From Lichenostomus cassidix (Eukaryota; Chordata; Aves; Passeriformes; Meliphagidae): DNA of 64,000 nucleotides. Position 1 is the stretch's first letter; each line of letters begins with the position of its first letter. Location: assembly GCA_008360975.2 (NCBI GenBank), contig CM039210.1, positions 5,768,293 through 5,832,292 on the forward strand, given 5' to 3'. The position numbers were made by a program, and so were the translations under genes. A model generated the notes under the pieces. That model ran no database searches. It was not told where the DNA came from and saw only the letters and a program-made list of their open reading frames with translations. Shown here one piece after another: positions 10,135 through 23,195 of this stretch.

Positions 10135-10959
10135 AGGGGTTATTTCAACCTTGAGGCTGCAGTAGCAACCAGGTAGTCTCTCTTGCAGAGCTACTCTGTG
10201 TCTGGGAAGCAAAATTCCATCTACATTAATGTTAGGCCTTTTTTCCTCACAGAGTGAGTTTCATACCTAAAAGGTGTCTTTATGGCTTCCCAGTTGGGTT
10301 GATGTATATGTAATGTGAAGACTAGATTATTCATCTTAGCTTATTTTCCTTAAAGGAAAAAATGAACATGTTCCAGTAAAATGATAAAAATAAGACAACA
10401 AATAGCACATCAGGAAATTACATTTAGTAGTTGACTTTAACACAAAAGGGAGGTTTTCTTTTTTTTAAAGTGAAGATCTTGTGATGATGAGGAATTACGG
10501 TGGCATACAGTTCTATTTATTTTAAATATGTTGAAGGAGAGGGAAGATCCTAGGTTGTTTAATTCAGCGTGACAGTCCATTATTAGATTACTGATTATAG
10601 ATTTAAATTTAGGCCAAGGAGACAGATATCTACTCTGCTTTCTGCTTGTTCATAGATCCATTTCTGGCTTCTGTATATGCTTCAGACTGGAGCAACTATA
10701 GTAGACTGATGTCTTATACAACTGCAGTGGATCAACAGGACTTATACCCTCATGAAAAGATTCTCTTAAAAAACAAGAGGTTTCTGCTATTTTAATAGCA
10801 ATAATATAATACTAAAATATAAAATGGCATTGATATCTGTACTACTTGTGCTGTTGTTGTATCTTCTGTTTCTTTACTATTGATGTTATTGTATTTGAGT
10901 TTTATATAATCACTTATACGTGCTTGTAAAAAGAAATAACTAGATTGTAAGAGTAGCTT
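10135..10959. other. KCNN2 intron, nothing recognised
   Basis: AT-rich, non-repetitive-looking sequence. No open frame, RNA gene or repeat family from elsewhere in the window was seen. Confidence 0.5.
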
Positions 10960-11390
10960 TATCATCAATGTATTGGGTATATATGGCAAGGTTTGGGGAA
11001 TGGGGGGGACTGCAGGTATGGCATCTGTGCTGGACACAACCAATTCCAGCTGACTTGGCAATGGACCCACCACAGGCCAAATCTGAGCCAATCAGCAAAG
11101 TTGGTGGTGCCTGTGTGAAAACATATTTAAGAAAGGGCAGAAAACACTGCACAAGCAGAGGAGAAGAGAAAAAGAGAATGAGAAAGAGCAGTGTGAATAC
11201 CAGGGTCAGAGAAGGAGGAAAAAGAGAGAGAAGGTTCTCCAGGCACTGGAGCAGAGATTCCCCTTCAACCTGTGGAAGAGATCATGATAGATCAGGTATT
11301 CCCCTGCAGTCCTTGGAGAGGTCATACACTGGAGCAGGGGAAAAGTGTGAGAAGGAAAGTTTGGTAGAAAGAAACTATGTTCTTGTGGGT
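10960..11390 (+). mobile_element. Old D-related LTR fragment
   Basis: GAGCCAATCAGCAAAGTTGG, then GTGTGAAAACATATTTAAGAA, parallels the U3/TATA segment of the D family (24950-25010) at a much greater distance. Plus orientation. No TSD was found. Confidence 0.4.
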
Positions 11391-11559
11391 TAACCCTGGT
11401 AGACAGATAAGTACCACAGTTGCTCACTCCTCCCCCACAGTGGGACAGAGGAAGAGGAAAGGAAGAATAAAACCAAGGAAACTTGGAGGTCAAGATAAAA
11501 CAAGCAAGCAAACAAACAAACAAATGAATGATAAGTGGAAGGAGAGGGAAGAAAATAAA

Positions 11560-11960
11560 GAAGTAATACAAAGGCAATCATGCACCACCTACCGTGTGTA
11601 CACTGGTGCCCAGCCAGTTCCTGAGCAAAAGATATCTAACCCCCTTAAAGTCCCTTCTTTTCCCTTTTATTGCTGAACATGACATTATATGATATGGAAC
11701 ATCTCTTTGGTTAGTTCAGGTCATCTGCCCAGTTGTGCTCCCTCCCAGCCTATTGTGCAATCCCTCCTCCCCCAAGCTATTCACTGGGAGGACAATGTGA
11801 GAAACAGAGAAGGTTTTGATGTTGTGCAAACACTGTTCAGCAATAACTAAAATATTAGTGTGCTATCAGTACTGTTTTGCTAAAAATTCCAAAACACAGC
11901 ACCACATGAGCTGCTTTGACGAAAATTAATTCTGTCCTAGCCAGGCTTAATACATATATA
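11560..11960 (-). mobile_element. Old LTR family S (S1)
   Basis: Similar to 61260-61640: TTTTATTGCTGA(A/G)CATGACAT...ATATGAT, TTTGGTTAGTTCAGGTCA, GCAATA(A/G)CTAAAA, GAAAATTAA(C/T)TCT. Diverged and without clear termini. Confidence 0.5.
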
Positions 11961-12244
11961 CTGACTGTAACTCCCATCCCCTCTGAGATGCTTGGGGGAA
12001 CAGGTAGAGGAGTCGCGAGTAAAGGAGTGAAGTCGAGCCTGGGAAATGGGAGGTTGGGTGGGAGATGGATTTTTAGGTTTTATTTTTGTTTCTCATTACA
12101 CAAATATATTTTGTCTCCCCCTTGCCGAGCAGGGAGGTGTGAGCAGGTGGGTATTGGGCTGTTAGCCAAGGTAAATCCACCCCATACCTGTTAGTGAAAT
12201 TTCTTTGTGACAGCACAAAAATCTAACAAAACTTTTCATTATAA

Positions 12245-14257
<2,013 letters not shown>

Positions 14258-14261
14258 ACAG

Positions 14262-14434
14262 TGATGCCTTAAAAGCTGGTAAAAATAAGAGGCAGACACA
14301 GCAGTATAGGGAAAAAGGGTATTACCTTGGTTTTAATAGGATCCCAGGTGCCCCCTCTTCAAAGGTGGAATCATGCCAAGGAGCCCCCCGTGTACAACAC
14401 ATATACAATTTTATGGACCTTACAAATTAGCATT
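14262..14434 (-). mobile_element. 3' LTR remnant of provirus I
   Basis: Corresponds to 19774-19945 of the 5' LTR. The U3 part is absent: LTR sequence after GCAAATTAGCAT is replaced directly by env sequence, so a deletion joined env to the middle of the LTR. Confidence 0.8.
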
Positions 14435-14815
14435 TGCTATAGCAAAAATAATAACTACAATTACAACTATTATAAATGCTTCCTTTACCCAGGCCCCATT
14501 TGGTAACCATGAAGTGATGGTGTGGAAGATATGGTTGAATTTCAAGGTGTAATTTCTGGAACCCACTTCATACAGAATTTGAATCCCCTTCCAAATTTCT
14601 TCCAAACCTTTTAAATTTTTCAATGGCCAGTTACCTCATCCATTTAGAGGTGGTAACTGGGTACCATTCCAGCAATTGCTCATATTAAGAGCTCTGGATA
14701 CATTTTGCATCACAGTATTGTACAACTCCTGGGCTGAACCCTGGGTCATGGTTACCAGTTGGGTAAACAACAGACATGTAAAGAACAATTTAAACTACAT
14801 CATCTTGGTTTGCAT
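14435..14815 (-). pseudogene. env remnant (transmembrane end) of provirus I
   Basis: The minus-strand frame at 14420-14623 ends with a hydrophobic membrane-spanning run (FIIVVIVVIIFAIA) and a short tail, as expected for the end of a retroviral TM subunit. A hydrophobic start-like segment overlaps the end of integrase near 14800. Surface subunit and fusion region are missing, so the gene is a deletion relic. Confidence 0.6.
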
Positions 14816-15740
14816 CAGTCTCTGTCTTCTTGATGGTCTCAGGAGCAGAAGCCTTTTTCACTCTGGAGTAGTGGATCCATGGTCCTTTCCCAGCAACCTT
14901 GACAGCAGTGAGGGTAGTCAGCAAGACTTGGAATGGTCCCTTCCACTTAGGTTGCAAGGGGTCATTGTTTCACTAATTGATGTAAACCCAGTCTCCAGGC
15001 TGAAACAGGTGAACAGGGATGTCCAATCCTATTGGTTTGGACAGGACAACGAATCTCTGGAGCTTTTGCAAAGTTGAACTCAAAGTCATTAAGTATTTCT
15101 GTAAATCAATTTTTCCCCTCATGTGAATTTCCCCCGGGATGTGTGGAACCTGATATGATCTGCCATATAGGATTTCATAGGGACTTATATTGTCCCTCCA
15201 CCTAGTTGTATGCAGACCTTCAGTAAGGCTATAGGCAAAGCCTGAACCCATTGTCATAGATGTTTCTTGACAGGTCTTACCAATTTGGGCCTTGAGGGTT
15301 CCATTCATACATTCAACTTTGCCACTTGCTTGGGGCCTGTAGGGTGTGTGCAAGTCCTAAGTAATTCACAGAATCTTGCTAACTACTCCAACTACTGTTG
15401 CAACAAAATGTGGTCCCCTATCTGATGACATTCCCAAGGGAACCCCAAACCTTGGAAGTATATGGTTGAGCAAGGCTTTCACTACTTCCTTTGCTGCATT
15501 GGTGCGACAGGGATAAGCTTCAGGCCATTCACTGAACATATCAACCAATACCAGCACATATTTGTATCCTTCCTTATGTGGCATTTCAGAAAAATTTATT
15601 TGCCAGTAATCTCCCGGGAGATGCCCTGCCTTGGTCACTCCTAACACTATTCTTTTGCTTGTGTCAGGGTTGTTTTTGCAACAGGTTTCACACTTGCTTG
15701 TTATAGATTGCACAATATCAGTCATCTCTCTCCCTATCAC
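14800..15740 (-). pseudogene. Integrase domain of provirus I pol
   Basis: Two frames give an integrase: the end of the zinc-binding region (CETCCKNN), the catalytic core (YVLVLVDMFSEWPEAYPC, SSDRGPHF, GKVECMNGTLK) and the C-terminal domain (PGDWVYIN, then [20 protein letters not shown]). The first catalytic Asp appears as Asn (WQINF). The second Asp and the Glu are visible. A frameshift lies near 15355-15366, and two adjacent in-frame stops (about 14967-14972) cut off the C-terminal domain. Integrase joins viral DNA to host DNA; this copy cannot. Confidence 0.85.
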
Positions 15741-15812
15741 TACTTTCTTCAGATGTTTTAAAAGGTTTTCTGTTCCCCAGTGGGTACTCTCATGTTCCCT
15801 CTGTGCTATTTC

Positions 15813-16307
15813 TCAAAAGAGCGGGGGTGGGACTACAACCTGGCCTATCAGGGTAACAGCCCACTCACCCTTCTTAATTTCATCCTTAAGAAATTTAATA
15901 AATTTGTGGTTACTCTGATCATATTTTGGAGTAAACCCTGTCAGATCTACTTCTTTCTGTGGTACTATTGCAAGTATGCCTTTTTTTGCTATCTCTTTTG
16001 CTATTTCATCAGCAAAGTGATTTCCCACTTCAGGAGTTGTCTTTCCCTTTTGATGACTTCTGCAATGCATGATAGCTACTTCTGTAGGCTTCCAGATGCT
16101 CTGCAGGAGTGCAAGGATTTGTTTTGCATGCTTAGTGCCATTACCTTGAGCAGTCAACAGGCCACATTCCTTCCAAATAGCTCCATGGGCATGAACAACA
16201 CTGAAGGCATATTTGGAATCAGTCCATATATTTACCTTCTTTTCTTTGCTCAGTTCTAGAGCTCTGGTCAGTATGATCACTTCCCAATCTGGCTTCTCCA
16301 GAGGCAC
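15813..16307 (-). pseudogene. RNase H domain of provirus I pol
   Basis: The minus-strand frame shows the WTDSKYAFSVVHAHG block, a KECGLL...NG segment, and the HCRSHQKG and NHFADEIAKE blocks, the usual order of gamma-type RNase H. It degrades genomic RNA in RNA:DNA hybrids during reverse transcription. It is separated from RT by frame breaks near 16307-16378. Confidence 0.85.
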
Positions 16308-16377
16308 ATCCTCCAGGTCTGGTCTGCTGGAATAGACCTCCTCAATTGTCTACAAACAGTCATGCTCAGTCAGGTCA

Positions 16378-18210
16378 TTAAGTAATGTGGATGACAAAAA
16401 CATTGCAGGGTTTACAACCGATGTTGTTTTTGAGGGTAACATCGTCCTGTTCCAACAACACAGACTGGTATTTGAGCATTCTGCTAGGGGATAACCAGTG
16501 TCCCCCCTTTTGCTCCAGCACAGAGATCACGGCGTGGGGTACATACACAACAATGTGCTGCCCAAGGGTGAATTTACAAGCCTCCTGTATTAGGATGACA
16601 GTTGCTGCCACAGCTTTCAGACACCCAGGCCACCCTTGGCTATCATTGTCTAGCTGTTTTGAAAAACTGGCCACAGCTCTTCACTGGTCCTCAAGGTGCT
16701 GTGCCAGTACCCCTAGAGCAACATTCTGCTGCTCGTACGTAAAAAGTCCAAAGGGCTTAGTTAGATCCGGCAGCCCCAGACTTGGAGCGGATATTAAGGA
16801 ATGTTTTAGCTGTTTAAATGCAGCCCTTGCTTCCTCTGTCCAGTTGATGGTTCCTTTCTCAGCTGCCTTAAGGGCTTCATAAGAGGGTTTTTCTTGTTTT
16901 TCCCAGTCCTCCAGTTCCTTTGACAGCTGATGTCCAAATACAGTCGGGCTATTTTTGAAATCTTGGAGTAGCACTGCCCAGGTGAGTTGAGTCTTTCTTC
17001 CTGTCTGTCTTGGTTTGAAAGACAGGTGTCTGCCAAGAGAGGTTGAACCCTCCCTTAGGACAGAGAATGTGATTTTCCCCTCCCTCCGAATTATTTAATT
17101 TTGAAAATCAAGGGCTTCCAGGCAAAGGTATGGGAAAAAATGGAATATCAGTTCTTTACTAGTATCTATAAACAAGCAATAACAATAATAGCAACCACAA
17201 CTAGAACCAGAAACCAATAGCAGATGACTTGTGAGCTGTCGAGCCTTTTCTCATGTGGTGTAATCACGGTCACAAGCAGCAGGGGCGCTGTTGAGCTCCT
17301 GGTCGGGCAGGGCAGGTGCGATGACTCCCGAGCCACTGCAGGTGGCGCTGTGGCGCAGGGTCAGGTCAGCCTCACACAGCTGGTAATGGTGGACAGGCTG
17401 AAAAAGCAGGCAGGGCAGCTCAGAGCGGCAAAAAGCAGGGCAGCAGGGGTAGGAGCTGGCTCTCTCCCTGGCTAGCTTGCGAGGTAGCAAGGATTTCTGC
17501 AGTCACAGCAGACGCCGCAGTCTCGTGCGGCAGAGGGCGGGGGCAGGCAGCAGAGGCAGCCGGACTCTCCCAGCAGCTGCTGCGAGAAAACGCAGCCCGG
17601 GGAAACGTGCACTTCCCAGTGGGAAAAAGGTTGAATCAAAGCTCACCCAGCCAGGAGAAGAAAAAACAGGGCACAGTTGGATTTCCTCTGGTCGCAGCCG
17701 AAAAGCAAAGAGCAGCCTCTCCTCTCAGCATCCCAACCACGAGAGAGTGTTCTAATGGCCGGCTCTTCCCTTACTCTGCCCTGCCCAAGCATACCTTTTG
17801 TCTTTTACAAAAGACTTGATGGCTCTAAACACCCAACTATTTGTTGCTTAGTAACAGTGATGGAGAAAAATTCCAAGGCCTTCCCCAAACTCCGACACTG
17901 TCTCAGGATTTTCCCTCTCAGAAGTAAAGAGTTCTTGACTACTTTCACTTATAGAAATCCAGAAAAAGGCATCCTTGAGATCTAAAACTGTGAACCACCC
18001 TAGTTCATTTATCAGTGTGGTCTGAAAAGTGTAGGGTTTTGGTACAACTGAATCTATGTCCTCTGTGATTTTGTTAATTGCTCTTGAATCCTGCACTAAT
18101 CTGTAACTTTTACCATCATCTTTCTTTACTGGCAGGATGGGTTTTCCCAGTTTAAATTTTAAAGGTTGAAAGAAAGGCTTTGTTTCACTTTTCTCTGTGG
18201 TGCCAGTCAT
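16378..18210 (-). pseudogene. Reverse transcriptase of provirus I, split and deleted
   Basis: The N-terminal RT (17898-18210) shows KFKLGKPILPVKKDDGKSY, then DLKDAFF. After the inserted LTR F1 come DFKNSPTVFGHQLSKELEDW, then directly NWTEEARAAFKQLKHSL and FSKQLDNDSQGWP (connection domain, 16378-17000). The segment that should carry the catalytic YxDD motif is missing between LEDW and the thumb region, so the polymerase is dead independently of the LTR insertion. Further frameshifts lie near 16675 and 16975. Confidence 0.85.
17006..17897 (-). mobile_element. Solo LTR family F (F1) inside RT
   Basis: 892 bp with plus-strand ends TGTCTTGGTTTG...CTCCGACA and exact 5-bp TSD CTGTC (17001-17005, 17898-17902). 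The pol reading frame resumes on both sides. It contains a GC-rich centre (17280-17600). AGTAAAGAACTG on the minus strand probably marks the polyadenylation signal. Confidence 0.88.
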
Positions 18211-18239
18211 ATTTATAATGCTTTGATTTAGTTTTTTTT

Positions 18240-19214
18240 TTAGCTTGTTTTAAAGGTGCTTTTAGGATAGTCTCTTTCTTTCTTTGTTTATCTTTTTTAG
18301 ATCTGGTGTGTTCATCTACCAGACTAGCAGCTTTTATAGCCTCCTGAATTACCTTTCCCCCCTTCTTCCCGGTAAGCCCGCTGGCTGCTGTGGCTACAGC
18401 CCCAGCCCCGGTCTCTTCCTCCTCGGAGCTATCTGCACTGAATTAATCTGGCTCGCGTTTAATTGAGGCTATTTTTCCCTCAGCCCTGTCACTGACCACG
18501 CAGCGAAGCAGCTGCTGCCCTCTGCCCCCCCCCCCCCCCGTTCTCCAGCCTGGGAGGGGTCGAGTAAGGGCGGCAGATGCACTTTCCTCTCCACCTGGAG
18601 TTGGTTCCGCTCCTCCCCTGCCTCTGCCCTCAGGGTGGCCCGGAGAGGGTGGCAGCGTAGGCAGCAGTGGCTACCCATCCTCCATCCCCAGCCCCACCAT
18701 GGCAGGGGGGAGGGGTGCTGGCAGTGGCCTCCTATCCCCCACCCCCAGCACCACATCAGCCCGGGGCAGGGAGGGGGGCTGCCAGCAGCAGTGGCTGCGG
18801 CAGAGGAGGGAGCTAGGCTCCCCTCACCTTCGTAGGTCCGGATGGCCCCTGTAGTGACAAGTGGTATGATATTCTTTTTCACAAGGCAGGCAGTCTTTTT
18901 TCATTTTTTTGTACGTCTTTTCCCAATTCAGGGATATAAAAAACAATTCTGCATACCTTAACTCATCAAACCTGCCCTGGACCCGAAGCTCTACCAGTAG
19001 TTCTGTGATTAACTGGTTGTCTAAACTACCTAAACAGGGCCATTTCTCTCCCCCACTCAGTCTCAACACAGGCCACACTCACAACGTGAGCTTGGTTAGT
19101 TTCTCTGTGTTCAGGAGGGGTTCTTTTCCCCATTAGGTCGTGCCAGTTTTTTAAGATCAGACCCAGCGGGGAATCCTGTGGGATTTTTGGGTTAGTAGAA
19201 GATGCACCACCCAT
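18240..19214 (-). pseudogene. gag remnant (matrix and Pro-rich region) of provirus I
   Basis: Starts at the ATG at 19214 with MGGASSTNPK...PLGLILKNW, a myristoylation-type Gly2 start with a matrix-like region. A frameshift near 19030-19078 leads to a continuation (NWEKTYKKMKKDCLPCEKE), then a Pro/Ala/Gly-rich GC-rich segment (18470-18830, with a C homopolymer near 18525-18539), then a Lys-rich stretch (KKDKQRKKE). Capsid, nucleocapsid and protease are missing before RT begins. Gag normally forms the virus core; this one cannot. Confidence 0.7.
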
Positions 19215-19751
19215 GTTCTGCTTATGAACAGAAAAGAAGCAGCTGGAAAGAAAGTTCTTATCCTAGAGTCTGGCACGAGAAACAAACCTGCGATTTTCAT
19301 GCCCAGCAGAGTAAAGAAAGCAAGCTTAAAAGAGCACATGCGTGTGGATTAAAACCCTGGCGGGGCTCGAACCACCACCCAACCCCCAACCCCTGGGCCA
19401 CAGCTCCCCCTGAGCCGCCGTTTGGCCCTTCTGTGAGTAGTAGCAAAGGGCGTCCCCTTCTCCTCACAGCCCCCCCCTCCACGGGAGCAGAGTAAGTTGT
19501 AAGCCCCTCCTTTATCGCCCCCTTGGCCACACTCCCCCCCTTGGAGATCTCCCCCAGATGCTAGCTAGCAATAAAACCATAAAACCCTTCTCCTTTGATC
19601 TCACCTCTCCTGCTGTGTTTCTGTGGTAGGTTTTTCGGAAACTCCCTGGGTTTTGCAATCCTGAATCGCTGCTTCCCTCCCGTTTTGCTGGCGAGTGGGG
19701 GTGCAGCGGGGTGTTTCTCAATTCAGAATTCGATTTTTGGGGTTCCCTTCT

Positions 19752-19769
19752 CTCCTGGCTGGCTGGCCA
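19752..19769 (-). other. Putative primer-binding site of provirus I
   Basis: On the minus strand TGGCCAGCCAGCCAGG follows the LTR end (GGCATCA) after a 4-nt spacer. Position fits; the tRNA was not identified. Confidence 0.4.
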
Positions 19770-19773
19770 GAAC

Positions 19774-20299
19774 TGATGCCTTAAAAGATGGTAAAAATAA
19801 GAGGCAGACACAGCAGTATAGGGAAAAAGGGTAGTACCTTGGTTTTAATAGGATCCCAGGTGCCCCCTCTTCAAAGGTGGAATCATGCTGAGGAGCACAC
19901 CCCATGTACAACGCGTATACAATTTTATGGACCTTGCAAATTAGCATATCTAATAAAAAATCCCCCAATAAGAAACCTAACAAATGAAGTAATTTTCCCC
20001 CTATTCTAATTATCCCCCCCCCCAAATGAGACTACAATCTAGTTTACAAAAACATGTTCCAGAGAAGAGGCCCCATCCAAGGTTGGAGCCTCTAGTTCTG
20101 AGATAGTAGGGATGTTTTGTCTACCCCAGAGAACCCTGAACTAGGCTAAATATCAGAGTACAAGGGTTATAGACATGTAGGGCTAAGGTACAGGGAGTAA
20201 AAGGTACAAGGAATGGGAAAGGGTATAAAATGTATAAAAAGGGTATAAAAAGGGTATAAAAAGGGTATAAAGAGAAAAGACAAAAACCACCAGGCATCA
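19774..20299 (-). mobile_element. 5' LTR of provirus I
   Basis: 526 bp, ends TGATGCCT...GGCATCA. Close to its U3 start (20220-20272) lie several tandem copies of an 11-bp TATAAAAAGGG-type unit. A related solo LTR with the same feature lies at 46266-47179. Confidence 0.88.
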
Positions 20300-20303
20300 A
20301 CAG

Positions 20304-20990
20304 CACCATTTGGAATCAGGTATAAAATTATTTACAGCATCTGTTTCCATTACTTTAGTGAAATGCTACAGTAGGGGTTAATATATACTGATTACACACA
20401 TAGCATTTCTTTTTCACAACTGAAACAAGATCCCTTTGAAAATTAGATTTGTAAAAGGTACAGATGAGATTCACCTTCATGCCTTTGATTGTTTTTTATG
20501 ATAAAAAATTCTGCAGCTACATTTGAAGCAGTAAGGCTCCAAACACTAGGTAGTACTTACATAATCAGGATCACATGAGGCGTTTGGGCTAAATACCTCT
20601 AGAGACAGAGAACATTCTTAACAAAAAGGGAGTCAGGTAGAAAGTGTGATAGTAATTAAAACAGTAATGAAAATCTGACCCAAAATTAAATTTTAAAGGA
20701 TGTTAGCAATATGGCTTTGGCAAGCTGACATATTTGAGAAGAAAATTATGAAGCAATGAGAGAAATTTAGGTATTGAAATTACTTTTTCCTTGGTAAAGA
20801 ATCTGAAAGATATGAAGTGTGAAACAGTGAACATATCAGTGAATATATCCTCCTGCCTAAACTTCAAGACCAAAAAGTTTATGGCTCCTAAATTGGATTC
20901 TTTAAAAACAGGTATGCTTCTAAAACTTTTATGGTAAGCAACTCGTGTTTATTGTGGAAAAGATGTGACTTCAAGATGAAAAATTCAATT
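20304..20990. other. Intron sequence, nothing recognised
   Basis: AT-rich, no element shared with other parts of the window, no exon-like frame. Confidence 0.5.
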
Positions 20991-21514
20991 CCCTAGCATC
21001 CAAAGTAGCAGGTAGACTACAACAGTAACTTACTTACAGGTCTAACTTTCAAATCTAAAGTACTTTAAAATCCAGGAGAGCAGCATTTCTCCCACATTTG
21101 CTATAGCATGTTCACACTTGTATGCACACATGCATTGTACAAGGTACCTGTGAAAAATTCCCCTCGAATTCACTAAAATTCTCATTTTGGATGCTTTTGC
21201 ATCTTCTCAATGGGTGAAGGATCGAGCCTCGAGGAGTGGGGGTATCAGCCCAGGATCCATGATCATTCAGCAATCTTTCAAGTATACCAAACTTGAGAGT
21301 TTGCCGACTCTGAGAGGCCCCACTCAGAGGGAGGTTGCTGGTTGCAGCTGCTGAGGGCCAGGAGAACTCAGAGGGTCTCACTTTGGACCATTGTTTATAG
21401 GGTTGCAAGACAGTGGGCTTTAGTCATAACAATGTTCCATTCTGGCAGCACTTCAGGTCAGCACACCTTCTTTGAAAGTTTGAGAACAAAAATATGATCC
21501 CACTTGGGTGGTTA

Positions 21515-21920
21515 TGTCACCAAATTACAAAAAACTGGGTAAAATAAAACTCAACACCAATTTTTAGTATTAAAGAGGGCATCATTTATTCTGGCGCCTG
21601 GAAGAGCATGGGGGATAACTCCTCCTAACATGCCCCCCAATTTCTACAAGTGTCTTGCTAATATAGTCACTACATGCAAATTATAATTTGCCTATTATCA
21701 TAAAAACCCTCCTCATATTCCCCAAGTTCCTAAATTCAGTCCTTGTTTTGGCTGTAGCTGCATTCCTAAGCCAGATGTCTTCTCTTTACCTTCCAACATC
21801 CTTGCTTGAAGAGCAATTTATGCATGCCTTGCTTCTCTGCTAAAGGTCTGCAGACACAGTGTCTTTTCTGCTAAAAGCTCACAGTCACAGTAGAAATTGA
21901 ATTTAACCTTTTTGGTATCA
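21515..21920 (-). mobile_element. 3' LTR of a truncated ERV (family Y, ERV-A related)
   Basis: 406 bp, ends TGTCACCAAATT...TTGGTATCA. A polypurine tract (minus AAAGGGGGAAAT) borders it at 21921-21933, so internal sequence lies to the right and this is the 3' LTR in minus sense. It shares CA(C/T)TTATT and ...AACAC... positions with the LTRs at 1226 and 62566. Confidence 0.7.
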
Positions 21921-22998
21921 ATTTCCCCCTTTGAAACTTCTCAAATTCCTTAAGGCCATTTGATAAGTTTTAACTTGATTCCTGTCTATAGTCACATACA
22001 TTCCTGCAAGGTTACGATTTGAAGTTGTAAGGGGTCCGGCGGGGTCCGGCCGCCTGGCCCCAACGAGCTCCGGGGCTTCGGGAGACCTCGGGGGCCTCAC
22101 CTGGCCCAAGCTCTCAGCCCTCCCGGCTGTTCGGCTCTGTCCAGAGGCGGCTGCAGTCAGCCTCGGTGTTCCCAGGGTCGCTCCTTTGGAGCGGCAGGGA
22201 CCACGCGGCGGAGGCGGGGGCCTGCCGGGCAGGAACGCCGTGGAGTCGCTGGTCGCTTCCCGTGATAAAGAGAGTGCTACGAGTTGAGAGTCACCAGTGT
22301 GCAGTTTATTCAGGAGAAGCGGCGCGGGGGAGGCACACTGGGGGCTCTCGGGTGGGGCGGTCCACGCAGCTGCCGGGCGCAGAACCCGGCGGGGCTGGGG
22401 TCGCGGCCACACCACGCCGAGAGAACAAAGGGAAGGGGTTTTTAGGGGGAAATACGGGGTTTCCCGGGGAGGAACAGCAGGGGCGGAGCCAACGGGGCTC
22501 CGGGACAACATGAGGGACAAGCGGGGGAGCAAATGAAATATAAGTAGGGAGGGGATTACAAGCAACTCATGGGGAAAGCCCGGCAGTAGAACATTCTAGT
22601 GTGGGCAAGCAGCGGGGGCGGTGATAGGGGCGGGGAAGCAAACCTTAAACCAATAAGCTTAGGAAAACTTTCCAGGGGAGGGAGAGAGCGGTTTACGGCC
22701 CGGCCTCCTCCGAGTCCCAGGCGATGGCATCCTCGGCAGCGTCCCCGTGGATTACGCCGACCGCCGGCCTCGGGGACTCGGGATCCGCAGCATCGGGCCG
22801 CCGCACCCCCACACCGATTGATCATTTTTCAAACACAGCCAATAGCAAGACCAATAATTACTACAATTGCAACTATAATGATGATGGTTTTCAGTATTTT
22901 AGCCAGCCATCCTTTCAGGGACCATCCCCTTATTCCTTGAAGAATTTTATTGAACAAATTAGTTTCGGAGGCCTTTTGGATAGCATTTTGGATAGCAC
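21921..22998 (-). pseudogene. env transmembrane-subunit end of the Y element
   Basis: The minus strand shows a hydrophobic Ile/Val-rich membrane segment (about 22825-22900) preceded by a Trp-containing stretch, then a short cytoplasmic tail ending just before the polypurine tract. An in-frame stop follows the membrane segment, and the LTR at 22020-22813 interrupts the tail. Everything upstream (gag, pol, most of env, 5' LTR) is missing. Confidence 0.65.
22020..22813 (-). mobile_element. GC-rich solo LTR family Z
   Basis: 794 bp, minus-strand ends TGTGGGGGTGCGGCGG...CTTACAACTTCA, flanked by ACGATT (22014-22019) and CCGATT (22814-22819), a 6-bp TSD with one change (ERVK-like). Minus AATAAA lies near 22304 and a TATA-like TTATATTT near 22540. 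Very rich in CpG compared with everything around it. Confidence 0.7.
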
Positions 22999-23195
22999 TT
23001 TCTTTGAAAGTTTGAGAACAAAAATATTATCCCACTTGGGTGGTTATTCAGGCAAGAAAAATAAGTTTCCAAAGCTGTTCAGAAAAAAAAGCGGGAACTT
23101 GTTAGCACTAGTTCCTGGGAGCAAACAGTGTCTCTGATAAGCTTAAGAGGGGCTCAGCCCAGGTGCTGTTCATCAAGGCTGAAGCCTAATGAGCA

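Larger units (their letters stand above)
14262..20299 (-). mobile_element. ERV1-like (gamma-type) provirus I
   Basis: Complete outline on the minus strand: 5' LTR 19774-20299, leader, gag remnant, pol (RT, RNase H, integrase), env remnant, 3' LTR remnant 14262-14434. A 4-bp TSD ACAG flanks it (14258-14261 and 20300-20303). Gag start, integrase C-terminus and RT/RNase H resemble the gammaretroviral type. Capsid, nucleocapsid, protease, the RT catalytic centre and most of env are missing. A solo LTR (17006-17897) sits inside RT. Shared LTR parts differ at several sites (roughly 6% by eye), so the insertion is not recent. Confidence 0.85.
20991..23195 (-). mobile_element. LTR-like repeat family C (C2), interrupted
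   Basis: Matches C1 (7540-8165) on both sides of the ERV fragment at 21515-22998. The segment CTTTGAAAGTTTGAGAACA...GGGTGGTTA (about 48 bp) occurs on both sides of the fragment (21467-21514 and 23000-23047), much longer than a retroviral TSD. Confidence 0.6.

Noticed and set aside
8161..10139. Exact TSD for D2
   Set aside because: AGGCC and AGGGG differ at two of five bases and the left host does not resume on the right.
21918..22565. 215-codon minus-strand ORF as an intact viral protein
   Set aside because: It reads across the border of a GC-rich solo LTR and an env tail; it is a chance fusion frame.
22556..22825. CpG island promoter of a host gene
   Set aside because: It coincides with an LTR bounded by terminal TG/CA and a near-exact 6-bp TSD, and no host exon lies nearby.
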